A stretch of DNA of 64,000 bases from Aphelocoma coerulescens (lineage: Eukaryota > Chordata > Aves > Passeriformes > Corvidae). The notes below the pieces were generated by a model. The model was not told the DNA's origin. It did no database searches and saw only the letters and a program-made list of their open reading frames with translations. Positions 12,101-23,766 of this stretch are shown in pieces. The stretch lies in NCBI RefSeq assembly GCF_041296385.1, contig NW_027184063.1, forward strand, positions 1,054,001-1,118,000, read 5' to 3'. How positions within the stretch are numbered: the stretch's first letter is position 1; every line of letters begins with the position of its first letter. The position numbers and the translations under genes are program-made.

Positions 12101-12552
12101 CCGTGCTCTTCTACTTTCAGGAGCCCAACCTCAGAAGGATTCTCTGATAGTCCAGGCAGGGTGTTCAATTGCCTAATGCCCTCTGCCTCCACAGCAGCAA
12201 TCCCAAATGCCCACCTGAGTCCTTTTGGGTATTTGTAATAGCCATTCTTGAGGAAGTCTATGCCCAGAATACACGGGGCCTCTGGGCCGGTCACAATCGG
12301 ATGCTTTTGCCACTCCTTCCCAGTCAGGCTCACCTGAGCTTCCAACAGGGTCAACTGCTGTGATCCCCCAGTCCCCCCAGAGATGGATACAGGTTCTGCC
12401 CCCACATGTCCCGATGGCATTAAAGTACACTGTGCCCCAGTGTCAACCAGTGCATCATATTTTTGTGGCTCTGATGTGCCAGGTCATCGAATCCACACCA
12501 TCCAGAAAACCCAGTTCTCCTGTGCCTCTCCCTGGCTAGAGGCAGGGCCCCT
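12100..12552 (-). pseudogene. ERV2 protease
   Basis: The active-site motif LVDTGAQCTL lies at about 12,450-12,420 and the C-terminal motif ILGIDFLKNGYY at about 12,255-12,220. A TGA replaces a Trp codon (cga tga against cga tgg in ERV3) just upstream of the active site. The frame runs directly from an amber stop at 12,555-12,553 that ends gag, the same arrangement as in ERV3. Confidence 0.8.
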
Positions 12553-13614
12553 CTAGCCCTGGTTATCATTCTTTCCCTGGGCATACATGCTCGAGGTCCC
12601 TTCAAGGGGATCTGACATATCCTCCCTTCTGTAATACCTGGCAGCTCAGTCATGGGAGGCTGAGGCTACTTTCACCTTAGCAGAACCCCCTCGGTTAGTG
12701 CCTCCCTCCTTGAGTTCACGCACTCACGCTGCCAGGACAGAAGTGGGTTTCCCATCCCACCTTTTCATGTCCTCCCCATGCTCACACAGGAAAAATCCAC
12801 AGCTCAGCTTGTGGGTTGTAACATCCGTGGGTTCCACTGCTGCACCGTCGGACTCACCCTCTTTGGGGCAGGGAGAGGGTTTTTCACTAGCTGAGGAAGT
12901 GTATTCCCTTAGCAATTGGCATATCTCCTGGCGCACCTGGCCCATCTCCTGGCATATCTCCTGGCACATCTCCTGCATCCCCTTCACCAGTACCCCCACC
13001 CAGTTTGGGTAGTCCATTTCTGAGGTGGGCTGTTGGGCGGTATCAGGCTGTGGGACAGGGTCAGGATGTGGGGCAGGATCTCTAGTGTCTGGGGCTGTGT
13101 CAGGTTCTGGGGCAGGATCAGGCTCTGGGGTAGGATTTCTAGTCTCTGGAGCTGGTGTCTGGGTATTTATCCAAGCCAATCTCAACTTATCCCTGAGTGC
13201 TAAATAGAGTAGGCCTACCAGCACCAGTTGGTTAGTACCCAGAGGGAATCTAAACCCTTCAAAAATTGGTGGGGTGGGCCCAAAGAACTGGTTGAGGGGT
13301 TGGGAGAAAACTTCCCCTGGTGTCATTTCCTCACAGAAGGTACCATTGTTAACATAACCCCAAAAACATGCACTTAGTGTGTGATAGCCCTTTATCCATG
13401 TACCCACATTCCGGAGGAAGTTAAAAGCCTATGAATTCCTCACCTTCTCGACCCATAGCGCAAACTGGATAACAGCAATGGTAGCCTTAGTCAAGGGACC
13501 CATGTTTAGGTAAGGAGTTGCAAAGGGGAAGAATATAGCCACGACCACCTGCCACCCGAACCAGGGTAAAGTAGACCACATAGTGCTGCCTAGCAAGGTT
13601 CTTATATCCAGCAC
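12553..13614 (-). pseudogene. ERV2 gag-like gene with hydrophobic N-terminus
   Basis: The ATG at 13,614 opens a hydrophobic stretch (WQVVVAIFFPFATPYLN, then ATIAVIQFALWV). A stop near 13,430 breaks the frame. The next piece (13,407-12,724) has FRFPL followed by a hydrophobic segment (LVLVGLLYLAL), then a Pro/Glu/Asp repeat region of PEPDPAPEPDT type, a Cys/Met-rich putative coiled coil (EMCQEICQEMGQVRQEICQL) and CEHGEDMKRWDGKPTS. The last part matches the end of ERV3 Gag, which supports the gag call. No CCHC knuckle is seen. The frame ends in TAG (12,555-12,553). Confidence 0.72.
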
Positions 13615-13677
13615 ACAAAATTAAGTTATCCAGGAACTGTTATTCCTTTTTCACCCCTCTCTCTTAATGCCCTCAGG

Positions 13678-13695
13678 CCCCACAGTTGGGTGCCA
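13678..13695 (-). promoter_or_regulatory. ERV2 primer-binding site
   Basis: TGGCACCCAACTGTGGGG follows the 5' LTR after the spacer gatct on the minus strand. It is one or two changes from TGGCGCCCAACG, the primer site of ERV3 and of the left copy in ERV8; this type is complementary to a lysine tRNA 3' end. Confidence 0.65.
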
Positions 13696-13700
13696 AGATC

Positions 13701-14627
13701 TGTCTTGGTTTGAAAGACAGGTGTCTGCTAAGGAAGGCAGGAGCCTCCCTTGGAATGGCAGATGCAACCCCCTTCCCTCCAAGTTATTACAATTTTTAAA
13801 TCAAGGGGCTTTTAGGTAAAGATATGGGAAATAGGAATAACAGTTCTTTACTATTATATATCTATATGTGTATAACCAGTCAACTAAACAACAATAACTG
13901 TGGCAGTAACAGCAATCAATTACAAACCCAGTCCCAGCCTTCTCGGCTGTCAGGCCCTTTCCCCTTGGGTGCAGTTCCTCTCACAGCTGGCAGGGGCCCT
14001 GGTGGCTCCCAGTGAACAGGGCAGGTACGATGGTTCTGCCGCGGCTGCAGGGGGTGCTCCAGAGCGAGCTCGGGGAGCACACGGCACTGGTGACCTGGGA
14101 TCCTGGGAAGGGATGGAACAAAAGCTTCACAAACCCCTGGGCAGCCGATCCTGGTGTCTGGCCAGACCCTTGGGAACAGCAGGCTGGAACGGCAGGCTGG
14201 AATGGCAGGGACGAGCACAAATCCCAGGTGGCCAATGAGATGTATCCAAATGGGTAACCCCCCCAGGGGTCTGGGCAGGCAGGGCGAGCAGGGCTACAAT
14301 GTAGCGAAGGCTTGAAGCAACGGCGGGGGCAGGGCAGCCACAGCCCGGCTCCCAGCGGGGCAGGGAAAGGCGGGCTTGGGATCCCGGGGTTTCTCTGGCA
14401 GAAGGAAAAGCAGCCAAAGAAAGCAGCCTCTCTCTCTCTGTCCAAGCGCTGGAGACCGACTTCCTGCACACCCAGGTGAAACAAAAGAGTAGCCAGATGC
14501 ACCCCACCCCCATAGGCACCTTTTTTGTTTTTTTAAGTACCCAGCCATTTGTCCCCCTAGCAACATGTATGGGGAAAATTCCTTTAACAGAAAAAAGAAA
14601 ACCAGGAGAGCTCCTAAACCCCCAACA
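13701..14627 (-). repeat. ERV2 5' LTR
   Basis: The LTR is 927 bp, tgtcttgg to ccaaca on the plus strand. Its terminal sequence is clean on both sides, which defines the canonical ends used for the other copies (8,310-9,236 and 56,854-57,799). Confidence 0.88.
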
Positions 14628-14780
14628 CACAGTCTTGGTGTCCTTGGAAAGCAGGGCCAGAGGGGCTTTGTTATGTCTACCTAGCATGAGAGAGCAAAAA
14701 TTAACAGGCAACAAAAAACTTCAGAGTCACACACCAAGCAATACAGAATTTGAAAAATGCAAAGGTTAAAACCGAAGGCA
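14628..14780 (-). repeat. ERV1 5' LTR, outer part
   Basis: It resumes the LTR interrupted by ERV2 and matches 1,320-1,471 (gcagggccagag through ggca). It is followed by the second copy of the 4-bp target tgtc. Confidence 0.85.
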
Positions 14781-14784
14781 TGTC

Positions 14785-15660
14785 CCCATTTTCCTCCCAA
14801 CATGGGCCCAGCAGCTCCCAGTAAGCCCCCGTCAGGATCTGTTCACACCTGCTGTAATCCCAGTGGCTCCCAGTATGATTCCAGTTACCCCAAATGTGAT
14901 CCCAACTTCTCCCTCTCAATGCCAGTATGATCCTAGTCACTTCCCGCCATTTCCAGTATGATCCCAGTTGCACCCAGTCACCCCCAGTATGGTTCCAGTC
15001 ACTCCCAGATACTCCCAGTATTATTCCAGTCATGCCCAGTGTGACTCCCTGTCACTGCCAGTGTGGGCCCAGTTGCTCCCAGTGTGAATCCAGTCACTCC
15101 CAGTTACTGCAAATATGATCCCATTTGCTCCCAGCATGGTCTCTGTTGCTCTCAGTCACCTCCAGTATGGTTCCAGTCGTGGCCAGCACCTTTCCAGTCA
15201 CTCCCAGTCTGATTCCAGTATGATCGCAGTCACTCGCAGATACCCCCAGTACTATTCCAGTCACTGCCAGTATGATCCCAGCCAGTTCCTGGAGGATCCA
15301 AGTATGACCGCGGCATTGGAACAGCTGCTCCCATGATCTTCCAGTGTGGTTCCAGTTTAACGCAGTTGCTCCTAGTATAGTCCCAGTCTCTCCCCATATG
15401 ATCCCAGTCCCTCCCAGCATGGTCCCAGTCGTGCCCAGTTGCCCCCTGTTCAGACCAAGTCACTCCGACTTTCTCCCAGTAGTCCCCAGCATGGTTCCAT
15501 TTCTCCTCAGCATGGTCCTGGTTGTTCCCAGTATGGTTCCAGTCAATCCCAGTATGGTTACAGATACTCCCAGTATATCCCAGTTGGCCTCAGCATGCTT
15601 GTAGTCATTCCCAGTCCCACCCAGTTGCCCCAGTAAGGTTCTAGTTACCCCAGTACAAAG
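14785..15660 (-). repeat. GGG-rich satellite, inner left block
   Basis: Same cccagt-type satellite as 1-1,058, continuing across the ERV1 insertion. It is the reverse complement of 48,700-49,660. Confidence 0.88.
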
Positions 15661-17057
15661 CAGTCACTGCCAGTGATGCCACTCCTGGGATCCCCCAGCC
15701 CTCTCTGTGTTCCCCCCACCCAGCTCTTCAGGCTCCGAGAGGAGCCTCAAGGGCTGCAAGTCCCCACCCAGGGTCCCCAGCAAGGCCCAGTTGGGATCTG
15801 CAGCCCCCAATGTTCCCAGTTTCCCTCTCCTTTCCCCAGGCCAGGTTCCCCCGCCCCCAGCGGGTGGGAGCAGCCGAGAGCCCCACGCTGCCCATCCCGA
15901 CCTGTCCCGGCTCCAGCTCCCGCGGGCTGTGAGGGGCTCGGGAAAGGGGAACCCAGGGTGTTACTGGTCCTGGGGGGAGGAGGAGGAGGGATAGAAGAGG
16001 AGGGATGAAGAAGAAGCAGGAAAAGAGGTTGAAGTAGGAGAAGGAGGTGGAATTAGGGAGGAGGAGGAGGAGGGATGGGAGAGGAGGAGCAGGAGGAGGA
16101 TGAAGAGGAGGGACAAGGGAGGATGAAGAAAAGGAGAACGAAGAACGAGTTCGAGCACTCCCTGAATTCACAGCCCCCTATCCATGGGAGCATCACCTCC
16201 CATCCCGCAGGTGCCCAAGGAGGGGGAGCTTGGCGCAGATACCCTGGGGGGTCCCTGGATTGGGTTTTTTGGGGGGGATATTTGGAGTATGAAGAACTCC
16301 AAAGCCGAGAAGAAAATGCTCCTTGCAAGGACATTGGGGGGTCCCAGTGGCAGAGCAAGCAGAGCCCTGGCAGTGGGCAGGGGGATGTGGGGTCTCCCCC
16401 GCAGTGGGGGTTGGGTCTGCCTGGCTCAGGCACAGCCAACTCCAGCCCAGAGCCAGGTAGCGGTGGGAGTTCCACCCCCCGGGAGAGCTGCAGGGGGCAA
16501 CCTGGGGATCCCCAGAATGGGGAGAGCAGAGAGGGGCAGTACCGGGACCAGGGGAGCCCCGGCAGTCTGGAGGAGCAGACCCCTGTGACCCCCAGGACCC
16601 CAAAGTGGGGAGCCCAGAGAGGGAAGAGTGCCACAATTTGCAGGACCCTCAACAGCCTGGAGCGGGGGAGGGGGGACTCCTTGGACTCCCTGCACCCCGA
16701 AACAGAGAATAAGGGGAGAAGGATCCCTTGGACCCCATAACCTCCAGCATCCCTAAGTGGGGAGACCAAAGATGGGAGCTTTTTGGATTCCTGGACTCCC
16801 AGCAGCCTGGGGAGGGCAGGGACTAAGTAGATGGGGGACCCCCAATACAAGTGTGACCCCCAGCAGCTGGGATAGGGTGGAACCCCCCAACATCAGAGCA
16901 GGGGGACTAGAGAGGGGGAGCTCCTGTGAGGCTTTTTCAGGGCTGAATGTTGGTGTTTGGGAGATTTTTCTGGACCCCAGATGCCCGGTGACTTGTAGAG
17001 ATGGACTTGAGCAGGGGGACATTCAAATTCAACATGCTCATCCCTTGTTTTTCCCCA
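15661..17057 (+). other. GC-rich region upstream of zinc-finger gene A, with purine tract
   Basis: This block is shared, inverted, with 47,472-48,700 and 40,930-41,124, and again with 51,290-52,330. It contains a CpG-richer core (15,840-15,960), an almost pure purine tract (15,961-16,150, GAGGAGGAG type), and a possible non-coding exon ending at a good splice donor (cccgcag, then gtgccc, near 16,210). A splice acceptor (aaaccag) lies just before 17,058. Position and orientation suggest the promoter and 5' UTR of the zinc-finger gene. Long frames here look like composition artefacts. Confidence 0.5.
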
Positions 17058-17090
17058 AACCAGGATTTCCCATTCCCAAACCTTGGCGAG

Positions 17091-18675
<1,585 letters not shown>

Positions 18676-18745
18676 GTGAAGCCCTGCGAGTGCCCTGAGT
18701 GCAGAAGAGCTTCATCCGCTGCTCCAACTTCATCCCCCACTGAAG
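18676..18745 (+). pseudogene. Decayed zinc finger after the stop of gene A
   Basis: Directly after TAA the frame reads Lys-Pro-Cys-Glu-Cys-Pro-Glu-Cys, the start of another finger, then loses one base relative to the copy behind gene C. The same remnant follows all three zinc-finger genes, so the stop was gained before they were duplicated. Confidence 0.7.
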
Positions 18746-19662
18746 GACCCACATTCCCTGTATCCATGTTGGGAAGACATCTGGCTGGTTGTCTCCATAT
18801 CCTTCTGGATCCCCATAGGCACCAGGGAAGATGATGTTTGGGAGGATTTGGGGGTTCTGAGGGGAGATGGAAGAGTTTTCTCCATTGCTTTGCACTCCAG
18901 AAGATGAGAGGCCTTGATTTGTCACCTCAGAACCACTGGATCCTACTGAAAACTGTTCAGTTCCCACTCCAAATGTCTCAGTCACATTCCAATATTACTT
19001 GACCCTACAGCCCCCTCAAAATCGCCAGGAGGGGCTGGATGGGCATTCAGAGGGTGTGGACGGAGTGGGAGGTACATGGTGGGGGATGGGCAAAGGGAGG
19101 GGGGCAGGGGTTTGGAATGAAGAGCTGAAGGCTGGGGATGATGAGGCCAGGGGGAATCTCCTTTCTGGGTATCCCCCACATCTGAGGGCATTTGGGTTAT
19201 CCCCTGTTCCTGAGGGGTTTTCTGGGTGCCCCCCGATCCTGAGGAGGGGGTACAGGGAGACAAGGGAGGACACATGGCCCTGGCACTTGGAATGGGCACC
19301 ACAGGGAGGGACACAGGGAGCCCATTTGGGGGAAGATCCTGCTGCTTTCTGCCAATTTTGGGGGCTTGAAATGGCTTTTGGAGTTTTCCCGCTAATTTCT
19401 GGAAGCTGAGGTGACACCCCCTCCTCATTTTCTGATGGTGAGGAGACGCCATTTTGGAGAGGATCCTGCTGCTTTCCACGAACCTGGGGCAGGGATATAA
19501 ATGGCTTGTGGGCCCCGTGCCTCATTTTGGGGGTTGGGGTGACCCCATGGTTCCACTGGTGTCTAAGGGAGGGCTATAACTCCCAGTTTTGGTGGTTATA
19601 AGCAGCTTGTGGGGGTCCCATGTTTGACGGAGGCCCCCAGCCCCCACCCCAAAGCAGCCTTT
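18746..19662. other. 3' flank of gene A; no gene recognised
   Basis: The stretch matches 38,691-39,610 inverted. It contains short internally repeated phrases (gcagcaggatcct, about 100 bp apart). Frames up to about 165 codons exist on the minus strand, but they are not in the same register as the best frames in the other arm and show no domain. Confidence 0.5.
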
Positions 19663-19712
19663 GGCCAATCAGAGCGTGCGGCGGTGATGACTCAGCAGTT
19701 GCCATGGAGATG
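19663..19712 (-). promoter_or_regulatory. MHC class II-type X1-X2-Y promoter module (left arm)
   Basis: On the minus strand the order is X1-like catctccatggcaactg (19,712-19,696, an RFX-type site), X2-like tgagtcatca (19,694-19,685) and Y box ctgattggcc (19,672-19,663). Exactly 25 bases separate gcaac of X1 from ctgattgg of Y, the stereospecific X-Y distance of classical class II promoters. A second Y-like ccaatcag lies at 19,744-19,751. No MHC exon was recognised downstream on the minus strand. An identical module lies inverted at 38,641-38,690. Confidence 0.72.
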
Positions 19713-19809
19713 TGCAGGTACCAGAGACCACAACACTTTTAAGCCAATCAGAAAATGCACAAAACAATTTTTACTCAGTCAGAGCTTTTCTCACCGATGA
19801 CTCTTGTAT

Positions 19810-20894
19810 TGGTTTGGCACAGCCTGGTTTTGGTGGCAGGGCGGCCACAGAGGTGGCTCCTGTGAGATGCTGCTGGAAGCTTCCACCATGTCCAGCAGCG
19901 CTAATCCCTGATGGCTCTGAAGATGGACATGCTGCTGGTTAAAACTGAGCCAATGAGAGAGACTGGTAATGCCTCTGGGATAACAGATTTAAGAAGAAAA
20001 TCGCAAAAAAGTGGGCACGCACAGTTTTTTCCTATCCAGAGAAGAGGAGGAGGTGAGAACATGTGAGGGAAACCATGTGGAGACACCAAGGTCAGTGGAG
20101 AAGGAGGGGCAGGAGGTGCTCCAAGTACTGGAGCTGAGATCTTCTGCAGGCTGTGGTGAAGACAATGGTGAAGCAGCTCTGCCCCTGCAGCTTCTGGGGA
20201 TCCATGGGGGATGCAGAGATCCATCCCCAGCCCATGGGGATCCACAGGGGATGCAGAGACCCGTCCACAGCCCGTGGAGGAGGTGCCAATGCCAGTGCAC
20301 GTGAATGCCTGGAAGTGGCTATGCTCCAGTGGGTGACCCAGTGAAGAGAGGGGGCCCTGCTCCCAGGCTGGAGCAGCCTGTCCTTGGAGGACTGAACCCC
20401 AAGGAAGAGTGACGGACACTGCAGCAGTTTTGGGAGGACTGTGTGCCCGTGGGAGGGGCTAACGCTGCAGCAGGTGCGGTGTGGCTGCTGCTCATGAGAG
20501 TGGACCCACGCTGGAGAAGTTCACGGAGAGCTGTCTCCCTTGGGAGGGACCCCAGGGTGCAGCCAGGGAAGGACTCCTCTCCCTGAGGAGAGGAAGGAAA
20601 CATCAGGTGACAAACTGAGCAAACCCCCATGCCCTTTCCCCTGCGGCGTCAATGGCAAGGAGGGAGGGCTTGGGGAAAAAGGTGGTTTTTTAAGGGCTCA
20701 TTTTACTTCTCATTATCCTGCTCTGATTTTGTCAGTAATAAACTCACTTTGTACCTCTAAGCTGAGCCTGTTTTGCCCTTGGAGTGTTTTCTCCCAGCCC
20801 TTCATTACATTGTTCTCTCCTCTGCCCAGCTGGGGCAGGGGAGGGTCAGTGAGTGACTCTTGTGGGTGCCTGGCACAGGGCCAGTGCCAAACCA
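19810..20894. repeat. Solo LTR-like element with TGGTTTGGCA/TGCCAAACCA ends (left arm)
   Basis: The 1.1-kb element starts tggtttggca and ends tgccaaacca, a perfect inverted terminal pair. It includes an AATAAA signal (gtaataaactc near 20,740). Its counterpart is 37,493-38,549, inverted. No matching target duplication was found, so a retroviral LTR is likely but not proven. Confidence 0.65.
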
Positions 20895-21448
20895 CAACCC
20901 TGCTGTGCCCAGAGCCCTGCGTGGGGCTTCGATTGACTCCAGGTTTATTCCAAACCCAGGAAAAGGGTTGTTTACCATGGCAAAATCCGGCCTTGAAGCA
21001 TCCCACCACGTGCAGGTCCCACTGCTCCAGGATTCCATTAAAACCCGTCCCTGGGCTGGAAAACCCTTTCCAGGCATTAATTGTTCCCAGTATCCAAGCT
21101 GACCCTTGCCTGGCACAGCTGGAGGCCATTCCTTCTCATCCCATCCCTCATTCCCTGGGAGCAGGGCCCAATCCCAGCTGGCTCCAACCTTTCCGGATTC
21201 CAGCCAGGAACTCTCCCGTGGGCGCTGGGGCTGAGCCGTCGCTGCTCCCAGGGCACTCCCTGGGACTGAGGTGGGAAATACATCAATGGCTCAGAGAGAG
21301 GAGAAAGGTAATCTGGAGACTGTGCTCTTGTGCCTCAAGTTTTTATTGGAAAATGGAAAAATTTTTCAGGAATTTGAACTCTGTTCTATTCATCCTATTG
21401 TGTATTTATGTTTTTATATCCCATACTGCAATATAAATATACAATTTG
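20895..21448. other. Anonymous duplicated sequence, left arm
   Basis: It is shared with 36,924-37,492 inverted. I see no gene, promoter or repeat unit in it. It ends with AT-rich sequence (tataaatatacaattt). Confidence 0.5.
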
Positions 21449-21859
21449 TGAAGCAATGGGGAACAAAGACAACAGAACCCCTTGTATGTCCCAGTAAGAT
21501 CCCTTTATTTCCAAAAATCACCCCCTCTTTATACCCTTCATCTCAACTGATACCAAACTGAAGAACCATAACAGAACTTAACAGCAGAAGGGCACCCATT
21601 GGCTGGCACAGCTGCCGTGCTGCGGTCCACGCGTCCTATCAGCCAATCAGCTTCCCGCTCATATGCTGTGCATGCGTTCCTCCAGCCAATCACAGTCTCA
21701 CTGCCAGCTGTCACTCAACCGACTCTCTTCTCACTCGCAGCTGCCTCTCACCCTTCACCCAACTTCCAACTGCCCAAGCTGCAGTGGGGCCTTTCCCACA
21801 GGGCCTTCTGCTGAGCATAAGCCTCAACCATTTCAACAAATGTAATCCCATATTCCACA
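21449..21859 (-). repeat. LTR at the inner edge of the left arm
   Basis: The 411-bp LTR in minus orientation matches the right-arm LTR 36,036-36,923 (minus its nested solo LTR). The minus strand carries a TATA-like agggtataaag and an aataaa signal near the 3' part. The position ctat (21,636-21,639) is the empty target of the solo LTR that occupies the other arm. Arm homology ends at its edge; no target duplication is found. Confidence 0.75.
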
Positions 21860-22510
21860 ACTGTGGTCTCTTGTGTTCCATGAGGCTCCGTTGAGTCACA
21901 GTAGAGCCCTGTTCCATGGGATTTGAGAATTCCACTGTGGTCTCTTTTATTCCATGAAGCCTCGCTGTGTCAAATCAGAGCCTTGGTTCCATGAGGTTCT
22001 AATACCTCACTATGGTTTCCTGAGCTGTGTTATGCCCTGCTGAAACATATTGGAGGCTTGGTTCCATGATATTCCAAAGCCTCTGAATGGTCTCGTGCAT
22101 TCCATGAGGCCCTGTTTTGTCACTTTAGAGCCTTGGTTCCATGGGTTTCCATAACCTCACTATGGACTATTGGGTTCCATTAGGACGCGCTGTGTCACAC
22201 CGCAGCCTTTGTTCCATGCGGTTCTATACCGTGGTTATGGTATCCTGGGTTCTGTGAGGCCATGCTGTGTCATTTTAAGGCTTTTTTCCATGAGGTTCCA
22301 GAACCTCACTGTGGTCTCCTGAGCTGCATTAGGCCCTGTTGTGTCATAGTGGAGCCATGGTTCCATGAGGTTCCATAACCTTTCTCTGGTCCCTTGGGTT
22401 CCATGAGGGTCCTCTGTGTCACAGTGGACCCTTGGATCAATGGGGCTCCATACCCTCACTGTGGTCTCCCATGTTCCAGAAGGCCCCGCTATGAGACATT
22501 CTGAGTCATT
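21860..22510. repeat. Minisatellite, about 76-80 bp unit
   Basis: About eight diverged units each contain ctgtggtctc, ttccatgaggc, ctgtgtcac and gagccttggttccatgaggttcc. The period was measured between successive actgtggtctc/actatggtttc phrases. It is absent from the right arm. Confidence 0.8.
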
Positions 22511-23077
22511 CCTGTCCCCCACAGGTGCCCCCACAGGCATCAGGTGGGGGCTGGGCACCATGGGCATGGTGGAATGGCCAGAGTGCTCCCAGGGGCCGTG
22601 CACCCAGGTACCCGCCTGCCCACAGACCCTCCTGTGCCCCTACCCCACAACCCACATGGGCTATTCCAAGGTACCCCCACTCTGACACCCCTCCCACCCT
22701 GTCCAGGCGTCGCTGACACCTGCAGCCATGTGTGAGGGGGAGCAGAGGCACATGGAGCTGGGGACAGGGTCATTGTGGCACAGGGACCTCACCCACCTCG
22801 TTCCCCACCTCTGTGTGTCCTCTGAGCCCCTGGGGATTTCCAGTCCATGGACCTCCTCAACCTCCTGGGGTCCACAACCATCCCTAGAGGTCCCTGTCCC
22901 CCTGGTGGTCCCCAGCCCCTGCAGGTCCCCACCCGTACCAGCACCAGTCATGTGGGTTCCATTCCATGAGCTCCAGGGTGACATCTCCTGCCACCCTGAG
23001 AGCCCTGCCTGAGGACAGGATGTTTCCACTTTCCATGGCACTTTCTGTTGGTTCATGGTGATCTGCAGGGACATGAG
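22511..23077. other. Spacer with no recognised feature
   Basis: The sequence is moderately GC-rich and C-rich between the minisatellite and ERV5. Frames on both strands are short and unlike any family I know. Confidence 0.4.
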
Positions 23078-23419
23078 TGTGGGTACAATATTGCTGCTAG
23101 CAAGAATTTTCTTGCTTCTTTCTAAGCATGTGGGATACTTTTCTCTCTCATGAAGGGATTAGCAGAAATTCTATAAACTATGAACACCTGCGACCTTGTA
23201 GAACTATGTTTATGGTTCAGTAGAAAAATATTTTGACTATGGATGTTTAGGATTTCTGGCCAATCAACCCAGGAGGTGGCTGATCCTTTGTCCAATTGGA
23301 CTTTGAAGAAAAATGTCTATAAAAGAGTTTGTAAAATAATTAAATTAATGAATCTGGCTGTACAATTCCTGCCTATTGGATCTCTCTTCTCCTCCCTATG
23401 GCTGCAGGATACAGTAACA
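23078..23419 (+). repeat. ERV5 5' LTR
   Basis: The LTR runs from tgtgggtac to agtaaca, with a TATA-like ctataaaaga near 23,320 and an ATTAAA-rich stretch after it. It pairs with 35,515-35,857. Confidence 0.82.
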
Positions 23420-23766
23420 TTTGGTGCATGCTGATGTGATCTGCACGCTGCAATGTGTCCTGAAGGCTGCGAGCCAAGCTGAATTTCTTTAGAGATACGC
23501 TGTTCCCTTCCCTGCCCTGGACTGGGATATCCAATGGGACTCAGAAAATGGCAAACAGTGGTTTAAAAACCGATGCTGTGGTAACGGTCTGGAAAGGTGT
23601 TTTCAGTATAATGCACACCTCCATTCCTGAGAGCTCACTTTGTGAGCTATTAGACTAGGCTGCCCTCCATGGTATTTCCCTGGACAGAGACACCACCCTG
23701 GATTTTGGGCTGTGGCAGGAGCTCAGCTGTGCAATCCAGCACGAGCTTCAATCTGGGGATCCAGCA
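23420..23766 (+). other. ERV5 leader
   Basis: No coding content was recognised. The bases after the LTR (tttggtgcatgctg) may be a decayed primer-binding site. Confidence 0.45.

Larger units (their letters stand above)
8310..14627 (-). mobile_element. ERV2: ERVL-like provirus inserted in the ERV1 5' LTR
   Basis: The minus-strand provirus has LTRs of about 930 bp (8,310-9,236 and 13,701-14,627), a primer site TGGCACCCAACTGTGGGG (13,695-13,678) and gag, protease, RT, RNase H and integrase in order, without env. It belongs to the same family as ERV3: both RT (YIDD), RNase H and integrase correspond residue by residue over long stretches, and the Gag C-terminus shares HGEDM and GKPTS. The left junction is irregular: the host sequence (tcttggtgtccttggaaag) resembles the LTR end, so the exact edge and target duplication cannot be fixed. 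All genes carry frameshifts or stops. Confidence 0.88.
1055..14784 (-). mobile_element. ERV1: gamma-like class I provirus, env missing, 5' LTR split by ERV2
   Basis: The element lies on the minus strand between LTRs at 1,059-1,471 (3') and 8,025 to about 8,310 plus 14,628-14,780 (5'). The target duplication is tgtc at 1,055-1,058 and 14,781-14,784, the 4-bp length typical of gammaretrovirus-like integrases. Order on the minus strand is LTR, putative primer site (8,018-8,001, tRNA not assigned), tRNA-like stretch, gag, protease, RT, RNase H, integrase, LTR. Only about 420 bp separate integrase from the 3' LTR, so env is absent. The unoccupied target survives in the right arm at 49,663-49,666. 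All genes are broken by frameshifts, stops or substitutions. Confidence 0.88.

Noticed and set aside
15728..16850. Pro/Ser/Gly-rich frames in the GC-rich region (also 47,501-48,923 and 51,205-52,462)
   Set aside because: Composition effect: several overlapping frames on both strands, no start context, no domain, register not kept between duplicated copies.
22661..23074. Possible host exon in the spacer left of ERV5
   Set aside because: Only weak splice-like signals, no recognisable domain, and frames open on both strands.
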